From positions 1 through 64,000 of the forward strand of contig JNEN01001166.1 of assembly GCA_000697355.1 (NCBI GenBank): a DNA stretch of 64,000 nucleotides. The letters run 5' to 3'. The position numbers and the translations under genes were made by a program. This document shows positions 33,641 through 45,728 of the stretch, piece by piece. Source of the DNA: Syncephalastrum monosporum B8922. Its lineage: Eukaryota; Mucoromycota; Mucoromycetes; Mucorales; Syncephalastraceae. Numbering within the stretch: the first letter of the stretch is position 1; every line of letters begins with the position of its first letter. The notes beneath the pieces were generated by a model. It searched no databases. It was not told the DNA's origin and worked only from the letters and a program-made list of their open reading frames with translations.

Positions 33641-34843
33641 CTAGTTTGTGCCAAAGTACTCGCGCATTGTATCGCCGAGTGTCACCATGCACACCGTTTG
33701 CCACATGCCCAGACCAATTCTTGGTACCACACCCTTGAAAAAGCCCATGGTGCCGCTGTTTTTGTAGATCCACTTGGCGGCAGTGGCAATGGTCATCTTG
33801 TCAGGGCGGCCAGGTGCGGATACCTGACTCTGCATCTCGATACGAATGACCTCGATAGGCTGGTTCCAACAGCTAAGCGCACCACCCACCATCGAAGACA
33901 GGACACGGTCGGTCGCGGTTGCCTTGGCGTTCGGGTTGTCCGGGTGACGCGCCTTGACGATGGTTTCTTGCGCCCAGCGCGAGATACCGAAACGCGAGGC
34001 CCAGTTGGTACATTGACGCACCGCAACTGCGTTTACGCCCTTGTTGATACCGCGAATACCTTCTTTTTTGAAAATGTCGGATGCGACCTTCATCGTCGAG
34101 ACCTTGGCCCCTACATGAAGAAAACGAGCATGGGTCAGATCCCGCCCAAAGGATCATATGTTCTTTGATATTGCCCACTTTACCTGACTTGTGACGCGTG
34201 ACTTCGACCGTCTTCATAAAGGTACAGAAACCCATGGTGGAGTACGCCTGTGCGATACCGCCCGTCATACCACCCACGAGACCGGCCTATGATTCAACAG
34301 ACAATCGTTTGCGTTTTGATCAGTCCATCTACCCTGGCCCTATTTGAGATGCCGCTGAGGCTCTATCGTACCACAAAAGGAGAGGCGCCAGCAGCCCGCG
34401 AACGAAACTCAAACTCGGACGCAGTAAAGAGAAGCACAGCACCCTTCGTAGAGGCTATTGCAAGCGGTGCAAGTTAGTTAGTATAGTAGATGTAAGCATG
34501 CATGCACGAAGTGTACCTTCAATCCAGGCCCATGGGATCAAGCCCTGATAGAAACCGAGGACACCACCGCGCTGCCAGACGTTGCCGGCGGCAGCAAAGA
34601 TGCTCTGACCACGGTTGGCAGCCATCTGGGTCTTGAGCACCTCAAAAGGCTGACCGAGTGTCGAGACCTCGAACAGATTGAGCGCTGTATACAAAAAGGG
34701 GAGAGGGACGATCCGTTAATTTCATGCATACAATGGACGGCCGTATTCACTTCACTGGCTCCAAGCAACAGGTTGTTCCAAGACACGGGCTTCTTTTCGA
34801 GGGGAGCGTTCGGGTCGACGGGTTGAGAAGTAGCGGGTGCCAT
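33641..34843 (-). CDS. YHM2: Mitochondrial citrate/oxoglutarate carrier, Yhm2 type
   Basis: SLC25-family inner-membrane carrier. It starts [22 protein letters not shown] and follows yeast Yhm2 closely: [103 protein letters not shown] and [21 protein letters not shown]. The repeated PxExxK/R signatures of the three carrier repeats are present in their Yhm2 variants. About 300 aa, split by four or five introns; the start at 34843 is supported by similarity of the first residues. Yeast Yhm2 exchanges citrate for oxoglutarate and has been linked to mtDNA maintenance. The 3' end faces FUN14, and the 5' end is shared with the lipase gene on the other strand. Confidence 0.95.
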
Positions 34844-35522
34844 GAGGATGGTGTGTGTGTAATAGGCTAAGAGAGAGAGTGAGAGGAAGAAAGGGATTTC
34901 GGGGAAAACAACGTTGCGGCAGACATCATAATTTCGGTTGCGCATGTGAATTTTCAGGGCCCACACTCACACCCACTCTGTACTCCCGGCTACACCCATT
35001 CAACTCCCACACTTTCTCCATCTAACGTTTTGCCTGACCTATGATGATGATTAAAAAACCTGCATCCCTTCCTAATTTCGGCATCTTGCTCTTCTTTTCT
35101 AAACCCGCTTATCACTTTAGACTTTCCACGTCCTACATGTCTAACTACTACTTGAACATTGCATAAGTATTTATCCACATTTCCTTCGACTCAAGTTTAC
35201 AAATTCAATAGCATCAAAAGAATCGGACGTGCAGCAATAAAAACAAATGCAGTGTACCAGAGAATACCCGCACACCTTTCCATTCTGAATCTTCGTCTTC
35301 GTTTCATGTTTTGCATAAAGTTGCACAGTGTTTTTCTTCCAGTGCAGGATGAGCTCATCAATATGACAAGAGAGAGGGAGAGGCGAATTGCCCAGAAGGG
35401 CCAACAGCCAACACGCTATGATGACGGCACAACCTTGGATGACAACAAAAGGGGCCGTGCGCTGCTTCGGGGTTTTTTACACTTCTTCCTCCTCCAGCTG
35501 TCAAGCTCAACCTCGCCCATCG
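34844..35522. promoter_or_regulatory. Divergent promoter region, YHM2 and cPLA2-like gene
   Basis: A 679-bp interval between two start codons pointing away from each other. It contains pyrimidine-rich and AT-rich blocks. Shared regulation is possible but not shown; no specific operator motif was recognised. Confidence 0.45.
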
Positions 35523-37829
35523 ATGCTCACCCGAATCCTGAGGAATCGACCGGCGCTCCTTCTTCTCACCGCTTCTGGACTTGCCGGCACCTACGCTTAT
35601 GCACCCTCGCCAAGGCAGTCACGCGAACGGGTCGTCGTCTTGCCTTATCATCCACAGCGCAGGCCCTTCTTGGCTCGGGTCCTCTCCACCGCCGCACTCG
35701 AATCAGCCCGTCCCGACTCTGCACCTGACAATGTGGATTCTTCAACGGACGATTTTATCAGCCGGTTGTTTGGTGATACGCGTCTGACGCTGCCGTCGTT
35801 CAGCCAGCAATTCCCGTCATTGCAAGCCATGGTCAACGAAAAGATCGCTCAAGTCCACCCGACCCTCGTTGCGCACTTGGAGCAGCTCGAAAAAAGTTAC
35901 GAGACCTTTTGGGAATTCCTGACCGTCGATGACTTCCGCCGGGTTAAAGACGAGATTGAACGGGAGAGCTGCGATCCTTCTGTCTATGAAGAGCTCAACT
36001 GGGACGCCAGTGTCCGTCAAAGTCCAGACTTGTGTCAAGGCGAGCAAGCATTTATTCGCGCCAGACGAGAGCGCCAGAAGAGGATGTTTGCCAACTTTAT
36101 TGGGGTCGACCCTCGAGAAGTCGAGATTGAGGACATTCCAGTTGTAGGTGTGGCTGCCAGGTATGTTATGCTCGGTCCACGTTGCACAGCGTAGCGACAG
36201 GGATTCATGCTAATTTATTGTATATTTTCGGGTGTTTAGCGGTGGTGGGTATCGCGCCATGCTGGGCAGTGCCGGCTATCTTCGTGCGATGGAAGAGACG
36301 GGTGCGCTGGAGACCGTCATGTACATTGCAGGCAAGTGCGACATGCATCCCCGGGTCCTCGTATTCTCATGCGCGTCCATCACTCAGGTGTTTCCGGTTC
36401 ATGCTGGACCATGGCACAATATTACTCGCCTCTTGCCAATGGGTCTACCAAACGACTTGCCGAACACCTGCAGACTCATGTGCAAACGCACTTAGCCAAT
36501 GTCTCTAGCTTCATCTCCCTCTTGAAAACGTCTCACGAAAACGCCAAGCTCATGATGCGCGGTGTCCTCGAACGCTACAAGCAGCAAAATGGCGCGCTCA
36601 ATCTGGTCGATATTTTTGGCATGTTTCTCGGTGGTGCCCTTCTGACGACGGTCGTGGACTCGGATCACACGAGCCCAGAGAACCACAGACTGCTCAGGCA
36701 CCAAAGGATGGGGCTTACCAAAGAATGTGAAGTCTTTCAAGACGGCTCACACCCCATGCCCATTTATTGCTGCGTGCATCATGACCTGACTGCTGATGAC
36801 AAGGATCAAGACAATACTTACCAGTGGTTTGAGTTCACGCCGTATGAGATGGGTAGCGAAGAACTGAATGGTATGTCACACGCGTGAGCGATGAGTCACG
36901 TGCTCATGGATGGTGTGTATAGCTTGGATCCCCATGTGGGCATTTGGGCGCAAATTCGAGGATGGCAAGAACACGCTACGTGCGCCTGAGGCTACGCTTT
37001 CGACCATGATGGGGTAAGCATTACCACATACAGTGTCCGTACCTTTCGCTTATGAATGAGCAGCGTCTTTGGCTCTGCGTTTGCAGCCAGCTTGGCCCAT
37101 TTTTACAACGAGATCCGCGGCTTTGTACCCGAAGCCGCCCTCGCCAAAGCAGATGAAGTCATTGTGCGATACCAAAACTCCATGTCGGCCTACCACCCCA
37201 TCTCTCCGGCCTGTTTCCCCAATCCCTTTTACGGCCTTCGACTCCCAGAACGCATGCAGAGCAGTGCCCTCCCTGGCCTCGAAACGCTGTGTATTGCCGA
37301 CGCGGGCATGGACAACAACATTCCTTTCTATCCGCTCTTGCGTCCTGGCCGCGACGTGGACGTGATTGTCGCGATCGATCTGAGTGCCGATATTCAAGAG
37401 GCACCTCACTTTGAGCGCGCCGAGGGCTACGCTAAGCGGCGCAACATTGATGGATGGCCCGCACAAGCCGGGTGGCCCAAAAAGATGAAGGAGAAGGCCG
37501 CGCATGACGAGTACCCATTGGGAACGTGCACTGTGTTCGCCTCGGAGACCCAGAGCCAAAGACCTATCGCCGTCGTGTACTACCCGCTCATCAAGAACAA
37601 GGCGTTCGATCCCGATTTTGATCCGCAGACTGCCGAATTCTGTAGCACGTGGAATTTCGTGTACAGCAAGGATCAGGTCGCGCAGTTGTTTGGGCTGGCC
37701 GACCGCAACTGGCGCGACAATGCGGACCGCTACAAGGAGGTCCTGCGTGTGATCTGGGAGCGGAAGCGAAACGCACGCTTGGCAGAGCACCACACCACGA
37801 GCCGCCGAGATGTGGTTCAGCTCGCATAA
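35523..37829 (+). CDS. Cytosolic phospholipase A2-like lipase
   Basis: Five exons (35523-36160, 36240-36331, 36388-36870, 36923-37013, 37064-37829) give 689 aa. It hydrolyses glycerophospholipids by a Ser/Asp dyad in the PLA2G4/lysophospholipase-B fold. Visible sites: oxyanion loop SGGGYRAMLGSAGYLRAMEE, nucleophile elbow GVSGSCW (Ser246; this GxSGS form is the cPLA2 version, against GxSGG in secreted fungal PLB), and Asp514 in IADAGMDNNIP. The N-terminus has a hydrophobic stretch (RPALLLLTASGLAGTYAYA) before a basic region, so the protein may be anchored in or imported into mitochondria; fungal cPLA2 homologues have been reported there. No C2 domain is seen. The second intron is GC-AG (GCAAGT at 36332). 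Start chosen at the first ATG preceding the hydrophobic stretch. Confidence 0.88.
36332..36387 (+). other. GC-AG intron in the cPLA2-like gene
   Basis: Donor GCAAGT at 36332, acceptor ACTCAG ending at 36387, 56 nt. It splits the codon of the first Gly of the active-site elbow; removal gives YIAGVSGSCW, which matches the family exactly. Confidence 0.88.
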
Positions 37830-40060
37830 TCAATGAGGCCCCTTTTTGTAAATATGTAATGCTGCTGGTTACTTTTATACTTGTACACTCTACTTTTCTT
37901 CTATACCTAAACGCATGCTGTAACATAATGAATGTATGTCATATTTCCTGCATAGAGAGATGTTCATTTTATCGCTTGATGGACGTTGTGGCCCCAGTTT
38001 ACAGCTCATGATCTGCCTCTTGCCGAAGCCATTGTGTGCCCCTCATCGGTGAATTACTAAAACCTAAGAGGATTATATTAGCTGCTTATAATTACTATGT
38101 CTTGGTAGCGGTCCCTTGAGGTTACCCTTGAGAAAGCAACGTCTCTGGTGACATAATGAAGAGACTGTAGACTACAGCAACTTTGAGACAAAAACCATCT
38201 AGTGTATGTTATAGACGTGCATACAGGTAGGGACTGTACCCACAATAAATGGGTTATTATCCATGCTTTTTCCATGCACAAAGTGCCTGCTCACGATAAG
38301 ACTTACACACGAAATTTTTAATCTCGTAAAACAACCTTACATGTCTTCGTGACAATACTTCTCCTATTTGCTTTTGCATAGACTTTTATTCGCGATATGC
38401 CAATAGGTCGTTTATGGCTACTATATGTTAAGTCCCTAAATCTTCTATGTTTACACATTGTGCAGGTATCTGTACACTCCGTACAGAATAGCCCTGCTAC
38501 TTTCACATACCTACCGAGTGTTGCATTCTGCTTTTAAATCTGTTGTTATTTGTGTGTTTGCAGGTAATCACACGCTTTACACTCAACATGTGTATGAATG
38601 CTCATGTATGTTTACAGCAAAATGATACGTAACTAGACATTTCTTTTCAAGGCATTAGTCTTGATATTGTCAAATAAAGTTTATGTAAAAAGCAGCGTTG
38701 CACTGTTCTCAATTTCTCGAACGCTACGGTTTTGAATCATACACTGAACTGCGATAGTTCGAGACTAGGGTATTTATGCACCCATGATTTGCTAGGTGAG
38801 AAGATTTTTAGCGCCTTACCTTGAAAGCAAGAGATATTTATGGCAGGATGTGGAAACACACGACTAAATAGAGAAAATCTAGGAGGGATGATGCATCGAA
38901 GCACTATAGTTGGATGCAGACAAATGCATGGCGTGGCACATTAGCGGAATATATATACATTTGCCACATTCAGTCGAAGTATGTGCAGGCGGTTTCTTTA
39001 TAGTATATTCTTTCTATATATAGTGCAAAATAGGGATACATCAGCGTTGAACGCATGTACTGCATGTCACAGGGCAAGTGCTCCATGTGCTTTGGTATTC
39101 TCTGGGCATGTTTACCGAATCTCTGGTCTTAGGATGATTGGTAAAGTCTTATGCTCGCTGCGGTGTACGACCTTGTCCGCTATCGTTTCAAGAAATAGAC
39201 TAATCGAGTAAGAGAACAACTGCCGTTCCCGAATTTAGAACAGTACTTGCCGCGTATTTCTACATGAATACAGATAAACCGAAGTGCCAAGCAGACATAG
39301 TAAGATGATTATCATCAAGGAGAACCCTTTGAAACGACACCCCTTAAATTGAAGAGCGGGAGATGTCCAGGCTTCAAAAACGTATGACGACGTGTCGCTA
39401 CCAATGGCGCCAAGAAGAGTGACGGGAAAATATGTACGTATTATTTCTGGGGGCGAAGCTCTAAGTTTAGGAACAAACAATGGACAGCGGGCGCATGATA
39501 GGGTACTTTGCGTGTAATGTAAGGGAGAAAGGATGGGAGAAAGGATGGGAGCTATAGAAATCATGTATATTTACATTTAGCCAATGGTGTGACGAGAATC
39601 CGGGGCATGATACGTTGGTTCGGTGTCAGGCATACCTGAACAGTTTTGTTTATCTGTCGCCATGCGCCCTCGGACGCACACGATACCTAACCGCAGCCCT
39701 ACCTTGGCAGCACACAGTTGGCTTACACCATGCAGCCGCTTCTTCATTTTGAACGGGAGCCGCAGGAACCCCCTCCCCTGAGCCCAACGCCGGATGTATG
39801 ATGTGATTGTCATAAAAGTACTGTAAAAAGAGCTGTAGCAGAGGTAGAAATAAAGAGAAGGAGCGAGATAGACTAGCCTTTTGTATGTCTACCAGCGCAT
39901 GAAGAGCAGAAAGGAAACGCGGGCAAAAAGAAACCAAACATTTTTGTGTGACCTTGGATGAGGGTTTTCCTGCCTGCTTCCCTTTTTACCATTTCTTTTT
40001 AAAAGTTTCTTGCTTCTGCTTTTTTTATTTCTTTCTCCTTTCTCAATTCACCTTTGTACA
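37830..40060. other. AT-rich spacer, no gene seen
   Basis: About 2.2 kb. Contains the 3' flank of the lipase gene and the pyrimidine-rich promoter (about 39960-40060) of the following gene. A short direct duplication, AAAGGATGGGAG, occurs near 39530-39550. No open frame with recognisable protein features. Confidence 0.45.
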
Positions 40061-41411
40061 ATGTTATCCTTGCTTCTTGCTGCATGGGTCTGTCTCTTAT
40101 TTATAGGCTCGGCTGTCGAGTCACTGAGATTTGGAGAACAATGCGACGCGACACCTATATATTCGTAAGCGTGTTTTTCCCTTTTCTAATTCTACGTTTT
40201 GATCACCCGGCCGCTGATTATTGCATTAGGAGCACATGGCAATACGACGACTCCTGCCAGAATGTATACCTCTATTGTGATCCAAAAACCAACACATGCA
40301 ACTACAAAGGATGCACCAATACAGATTACATCAAAGGGTACGTGAATGATCGGCCGTTTCTGGTCTTGGACGGCTTGTAACACAAGCATTTTTTGGTTTA
40401 TCTTTATAAACAAAGGTGGAATCCTGCTGTACACAAGTTTCCTCAGCGGTGCCCCAGCCATACGTACTGTCCAGACGCAAGCTCAAGCTGCCAGCCTCTG
40501 GTCCCAGTCGGTGGTCAGTGTGAACTGCAACGAGACGACGAGTGCTCCGGCGCTCCAAACAATATTTGTTTGAATTCAACATGTTATCTTAAAATCGCGC
40601 CACTCGGAGGCCAGTGCTCGTCGGACATGTAAGCAGAGCACAAAAAAAAAAAAAGATCACGCACGAAAAAGAAGAGAGGCACCCCTGGAGTGACACTATT
40701 TTTGAAAAAATCAACAGAACGGACTACATCTCATACGATGCGGAGGGCTATGGAGTGAATCAGCGTATTATTCGTGACAACTGCACCACAGGAACGTGGT
40801 GCGAGACGAACTCGTGCGTGGCGGCCAAGCAGCTCGGTGTCGCGTGTGAGCAAGACCGTGAATGTCTGTCCAATACGTGCAGCCCGGCCGGGTTCTGCAT
40901 CAATGGACCTGATGTATTCCATACCGTCCCGGCCTGGCTATGGGGCGTACTCGGTGTTGCGGTGTTTCTCTTTGTGCTGCTGATCCTGATCATGCTTTAC
41001 TTTTTGCAGCGATACCAGTCGAAAAAAGAACGGGCCAAGCTGCTCAAATTCTTTGGCGACAATGAAGAGTTTGCCAAATATGCGATGCTCGAGAACGACG
41101 ATGAGCTTGCCCCACCACCGCCTCAACCGCATCATGTTTCTGAGAAACAAGAGATGTCAAAAAGTGAGAGCCGGGCGAGTATGGTGTACCTCGGCACGCC
41201 GGATTACAACGAATCTGCAGCGCTGGGAACGACCCGACCTATCAGCTGGCGCCACTCGACGTCCGCCACCAAGCTGCGATCCTCATTTTCGCCCTCTCCG
41301 CACGGTTCTGCCATTTTTACCCCATCCGGTCGCAGCTCGACCCATCTTGCCACGCCTCACGCTTCCACGCCTGACCTTCACCGCCAGATGGGTGGCTCCC
41401 CGCCGCCTTGA
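40061..41411 (+). CDS. Cysteine-rich type I membrane protein
   Basis: Four exons (40061-40164, 40230-40337, 40416-40628, 40718-41411) give 372 aa. A signal peptide (MLSLLLAAWVCLLFIGSAVE) is followed by about 200 residues with some 24 cysteines in repeated blocks such as CPSHTYCPDASSSCQPLVPV, GGQCELQRDDECS and ACEQDRECLSNTCSPAGFC. This spacing recalls EB/Dickkopf-type disulfide modules. One transmembrane helix follows (WLWGVLGVAVFLFVLLILIML), then a Lys/Arg stop-transfer, KFFGDNEEFAKYAML and a Ser/Pro-rich tail. It is probably displayed at the cell surface. The function is unknown, and no enzymatic motif is visible. Confidence 0.83.
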
Positions 41412-41724
41412 TGGGTTATAATAGTAGATCGTTCTTGTTTCATTTTATCTGCATTCTTTGTATACATCCGAACACACATCATCATGCCCCTTCCCCTTCG
41501 AAAGGGACCCCCTTCCTTGCCTCTCGTGGCACTTGCCTGATTTGGAGAGTCTTTTTGCTTGTGCGCTGCGAGCACCATCACCAGAAAAAAAAAAGGCAGT
41601 GAGAGACAAGAGAGGCAGCCGACCTTAATAAACACCCATGCGGCCCTTTTTCACTTTACTCCACTTTTTTTTCCCTTTTGCTTTCTTTGTCCCTTCGACA
41701 TAAAGAGCAATAGCATAGAATAGC

Positions 41725-43209
41725 ATGCTTCCCAGCTTTTCAACTATCGCAGCCCAGGCGGGTGCGGACCATTCACTATCACCCTCGGTGCCGCCACCCT
41801 CATTTGACATTCCAACCTCATTGCACCTTGTGCCTTCCCCAACGAGCGCCTTTCAAAAATGGGATATTGATTCTGGGATTGACACCGACGAGCCTTCTCC
41901 TCCGCCTTCATCCTCCTCCCTTGCTATCCAGCACCACCGCCTTCCGCCCGCCGCTCTCTCGCCCTCTCCTTCTCCCCTCGTCCCTTGGGAGACCTCATCC
42001 AGTAATGATTTTCTCTTGCAGGATGCCAATCACCTATGGCAGCGCATGGAGGACGATCATGCCGCCAATAAGACTCGGTAACATCAATGATGCATATCTA
42101 CAGCGCATATACCCATTGTCTTCAATGAACTAGCCACTACTCTCTTATGAAGCGACGCCTGGAGCGTGCCTTGTCCGGCGTCCAAGAAGGTAAGAAAATT
42201 ATCCGCAAGGTGTACGTGTGTAGTGTGAGTGCTGTGTTTGAACAAACGAGCGCGCGCGCGCGGGACGTCGCTTGTCAGGAACCTGTGACACCTTCCAGGA
42301 TGCAGTTGCCGATCTCGAGAACGAAAGAGAGCGCGATATCCGGAACGCCAGGATTAACTGGGAAGCACGCCGACGTGAAATTCGCAAGGAGATCGCCGCA
42401 CGGATAGCCCAACTGGACAAAGATGTTGAGGTAACTTACACGATACATAATTTTCATTACATTTGGAAATACCCCTCTTTATTTATATTTTTGTCTTTCC
42501 GCCCTCTTTCCTGATTTCTTCCTCTTACTTACCTCATGTCACGTGCTGGCTCCAGGCAGAGAAAGATGCGTTACACACTGCCTTGCTCAGCGCCATCACA
42601 GAGGAGCGTGTCCGGTTGCAGAAAACGGGGAGCTGCTTACCTTTCGAGGGTACAGACATATTCATTACGTATGTAGTATCAGGGCTCATCTCTTTCCTTT
42701 TATACCATCTCAGAGGTTGTCGAGTTTGCAAGTAAACGACTCCAGGAAAAGCAGCGCACGAACCTCAAACGTAACCTAAAACGTTCCCACATGTTGACCG
42801 AGAAGCGGCCAGCCACACGAGGCAGTCATGCACATGAAAACGGCCGCCGACGTATCGCGGGTATTCCGGACGAGCCGACACATCTCATGACTGCACGCGA
42901 AGAGAAGGAGATCCATGAAGAATATCTTATGCTCAAGGTAAATTGGACTTCCTTGATGTTTATGTGCGTGCGTGTGCGTGTGTGCGTGTGCGTGTGCGTG
43001 TGTGCGTGTTCGTGTGTGTGTGTGTGTGCGCCTTTATGTGCCTTTGTGCGGAAAATCTGGGTTCCATGATTGGCTGACAAATTAAAAAAAAATTCTAAAG
43101 CGTCTTTGTACCCGGGACAGTCTTTAAAAGAAAAGCAACAAGCTTCAACACCCAACTCATCCATTCCCCTTTCCTTTACTTTAATACCATCCATTTGTAG
43201 TGTATATAG
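41725..43209 (+). CDS. Sds3-like subunit of a Sin3-type histone deacetylase complex
   Basis: Six exons (41725-42077, 42134-42189, 42279-42430, 42556-42649, 42714-42937, 43201-43209) close in phase to 295 aa. The N-terminus is Ser/Pro-rich and probably disordered. The middle is a long charged coiled coil (AVADLENERERDIRNARINW, EARRREIRKEIAARIAQLDK, then EKDALHTALLSAITEERVRL), and the end has RRRIAGIPDEPTHLMTAREE KEIHEEYLMLK. This order (coiled coil, basic linker, acidic motif close to the end) is that of Sds3/BRMS1/Dep1 proteins of the Rpd3-Sin3 corepressor. Assignment is by pattern and not by strong identity. The last exon codes only two residues and is the least certain; without it the frame would run on to 43069 through a GT repeat. 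Confidence 0.65.
42960..43029. repeat. (GTGC/GT)n microsatellite in an intron
   Basis: A run of GTGCGTGT-type units within the last intron of the Sds3-like gene. Confidence 0.9.
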
Positions 43210-45198
43210 TCAATCATGCTAGTTTTACCTCCTATTTTTCTCTTCTTTTCACCTACCGAGTATATTATTTGGGTGACATAGAATTGACTTTAAGATGGCT
43301 ACCGGTGAGCATAATGTGTTTGTGTAGGGTGTCACTGGCTGCTACCAAGTTTGATAAGAGCTATACCTGTACTAGCTGCATAGCCTAGCACCTAAAAGCA
43401 GGAGGCTATATAATATCTTGCTGATGATTCACATGGTTTACGCTATTATCTAAGTGTACGCATTTTGTATCATCTCGATCAAATACAGAAAAATGGTGTT
43501 AGGAAGTCCAACAATGAACAGGAGTACCGGTATGTACTTGGGTATTGAGAAACACTATTCCGATGCTCAGAGGTACGGAGACTTATTTTGCATGACACGA
43601 CCAAAAAACTCCTCACGATTCCTGATTATATGTCGATCTGTATATCAGTAGTTGCCGTACTACACAGAGCTTTGCTCTTGTGTAGTTTATCTGTCTTTAT
43701 CACTGACCTTACATCATTCATGACATTACTCCAGGAGGAGGAAGTATCCACAAAGTGATGGGATGGGAAGTGGATGGTGGCTGTACATACAGTGCCACTC
43801 GATTAACTGATGGCTGATAAGTCAATCTTTCGATAAGTGCATCTTCTCCATGGATAATCCGCTATATGTAACCAATATATACAGTTTTGGATCCAGAGAT
43901 GTACGGCATTGGAGGCAGTGTCCATTATAGGTGCAAATCACTGTCTTTACAATTCACATACTACTTTATACATCGGCATACATAATTGCTCAAATAAATA
44001 TGCAGGATCGGCAAGCTTACGAAGCTCAAGGACAGAAGTTGTGGATGATACATATTGATTCTGCATCGCTGAAATGTGAAATACGCATCCACAATACAAT
44101 AAGGACATCTCGGCGTCCTGGCCCAAACATTCTCTGGTTGTTATGTAAGAGGAACGCCCACGTGAGCACATCCTATGTTATGATCACGAGAACATTTTTG
44201 TCCCTGTTGTGAGTGAGTAAAAATCTTTTTACCGGGTTCACACCTCTCGTCTGCTGTCAACGTCTCTCCTCTTTCGCCTTGCATCGGCCCATAATGATAA
44301 AAACCAAATAACGTACTCGTAATGCCATATATGGTCTCTTTTCCTTTTCCAATAGATCGGTACAGTATGGATCATTTCATTCTTGATCTCCGAGACTTTT
44401 TTTCCCTAGGGTATTTTTTTCCTTTTTGTGCGGCACCATAAAATTACATGTTGTCCGTGCCTTCGGATCCCGCCATGTTTCGTCTTGCATGAGCGAACAG
44501 TCAAGCATTGGACTTGCAACCCAGCAAGATATTAATAGAAAGGAAAGTATGGTAAAGTTACCAAGCTCAACAGAGATGTGGGTATGAAGCAAACTATTCC
44601 CGAGTCAAGGTCTGATGTCCAGGGGGGGGGTTTTCGCCACTGAGGAAAATTCTTTTCCGAGTATCGGGCTTCGTCATTGGAATGCAGGACGAGCAGACCT
44701 GTGTGATGGAAGAAAACAGGAGAGTGTCTTTTCGGTGCGTATGTGCGCAATGGAGATGGAAAGTATCGGTGAGTCCAACGTTTGTGCTACGGACAGAACG
44801 GCAGACATCTTGACTAAATAGGGAGCGTGCTTGACTAACTTTGGTAAAGCCTATTTGTGTTGGATCAAGAAAAACAAAAAAAGCACTCTGCAGCTAGGCG
44901 ACAGAAAACCCATGGCATTAACGGTGGTCGATACAGATCAACCAGGTTTTTATGGCACAATAGGCTACAAAAATAATATATATGTATAAAACAATACCTC
45001 CATGGGTAGACGAAGAACAGAAAAAAGGGAGAGAGAAAGACAGAGAGAAAGACAGAGAAGATGTGTGAGGAACGAAAAGTCAAGTTGATGTACAAGGATC
45101 GAAAAGTACAGAAAGACGACGTGCTGAGGGGTGAGGAAGGACACAAGGTGGAGGATTGAAACAAGAGGGTTGGGGCTCTTCCTCTCTACTTTCTTGGC
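43210..45198. other. Gene-poor stretch
   Basis: About 2 kb, AT-rich, with a nine-G run near 44621. A short frame at about 44760-44821 ends DRTADILTK, resembling the last residues of Ty1/copia RNase H, but nothing else of such an element is visible. No gene is supported. Confidence 0.4.
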
Positions 45199-45492
45199 TT
45201 AGGCGATCAACTTGCTGTACAGGATCGGGGTATACTGGAAGACGGTCATGACAGAGAGACCGATGATGCTCAAGATAATGATATCTGTAAGAAAGCAAAA
45301 GGAAGGAAGAGAGCGACAAAAGGGCAAACAGTCAACGAAGAGAGGTTAGGCTTGGCATCCAACAAACTTACTAAAGAGAGCCTTTTCCCAAGGCTCGAGC
45401 ATGTAGAGAGCTGTCTGCAGTTCGTACTGGTAGATCAGCTTGGAGATGGCACTCGAGAACTGCTTGGAAGATTCTGCTTTGGCCGCCGTCAT
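45199..45492 (-). CDS. Small subunit of serine palmitoyltransferase (ssSPT/Tsc3-like)
   Basis: Two exons (45372-45492, 45199-45284) encode 68 residues. The protein activates the Lcb1/Lcb2 enzyme that starts sphingolipid synthesis in the ER. The block LIYQYELQTALYMLEPWEKA, spliced to LFNIIILSIIGLSVMTVF, matches the animal small subunits SPTSSA/SPTSSB (YYQYLLVTALYMLEPWE.. then FNS..VSI.G). One transmembrane helix follows that motif. The length fits the family (about 70-76 aa). The start is the only ATG giving the usual short N-terminus. Its resemblance is to animal ssSPT, not to the diverged yeast Tsc3. Such a small, split gene is easily missed in automatic annotation. Confidence 0.9.
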
Positions 45493-45728
45493 TGTGTGAT
45501 TGCGAAAGGAGGGAAGAGGGAAGTCTGAAAAGAGGACCTTCAAATAGGAAAGTGTAAAATAAGATTTTTTTGCCGCGATCCACATTTTGGATTTCAAGCG
45601 CCGTCCTTTTTCCCTTGCTTTTGGGGGAGGAGCGGCGATCGCGATAATACTAAATTCGATACAGTGCGCATGCTTTGATATCCTGTATCCACTGCATTTA
45701 TGACTTCTTGTATTATAATTATCATTAA

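Noticed and set aside
42950..43069. Extension of the Sds3-like protein through the GT-rich region
   Set aside because: The extension is only Val/Cys repeat from a microsatellite; splicing from GTAAAT to the TTTGTAG acceptor is more plausible.
44760..44821. End of a Ty1/copia RNase H domain (DRTADILTK)
   Set aside because: Only nine residues match; there is no upstream integrase, RT or RNase H sequence and no LTR.
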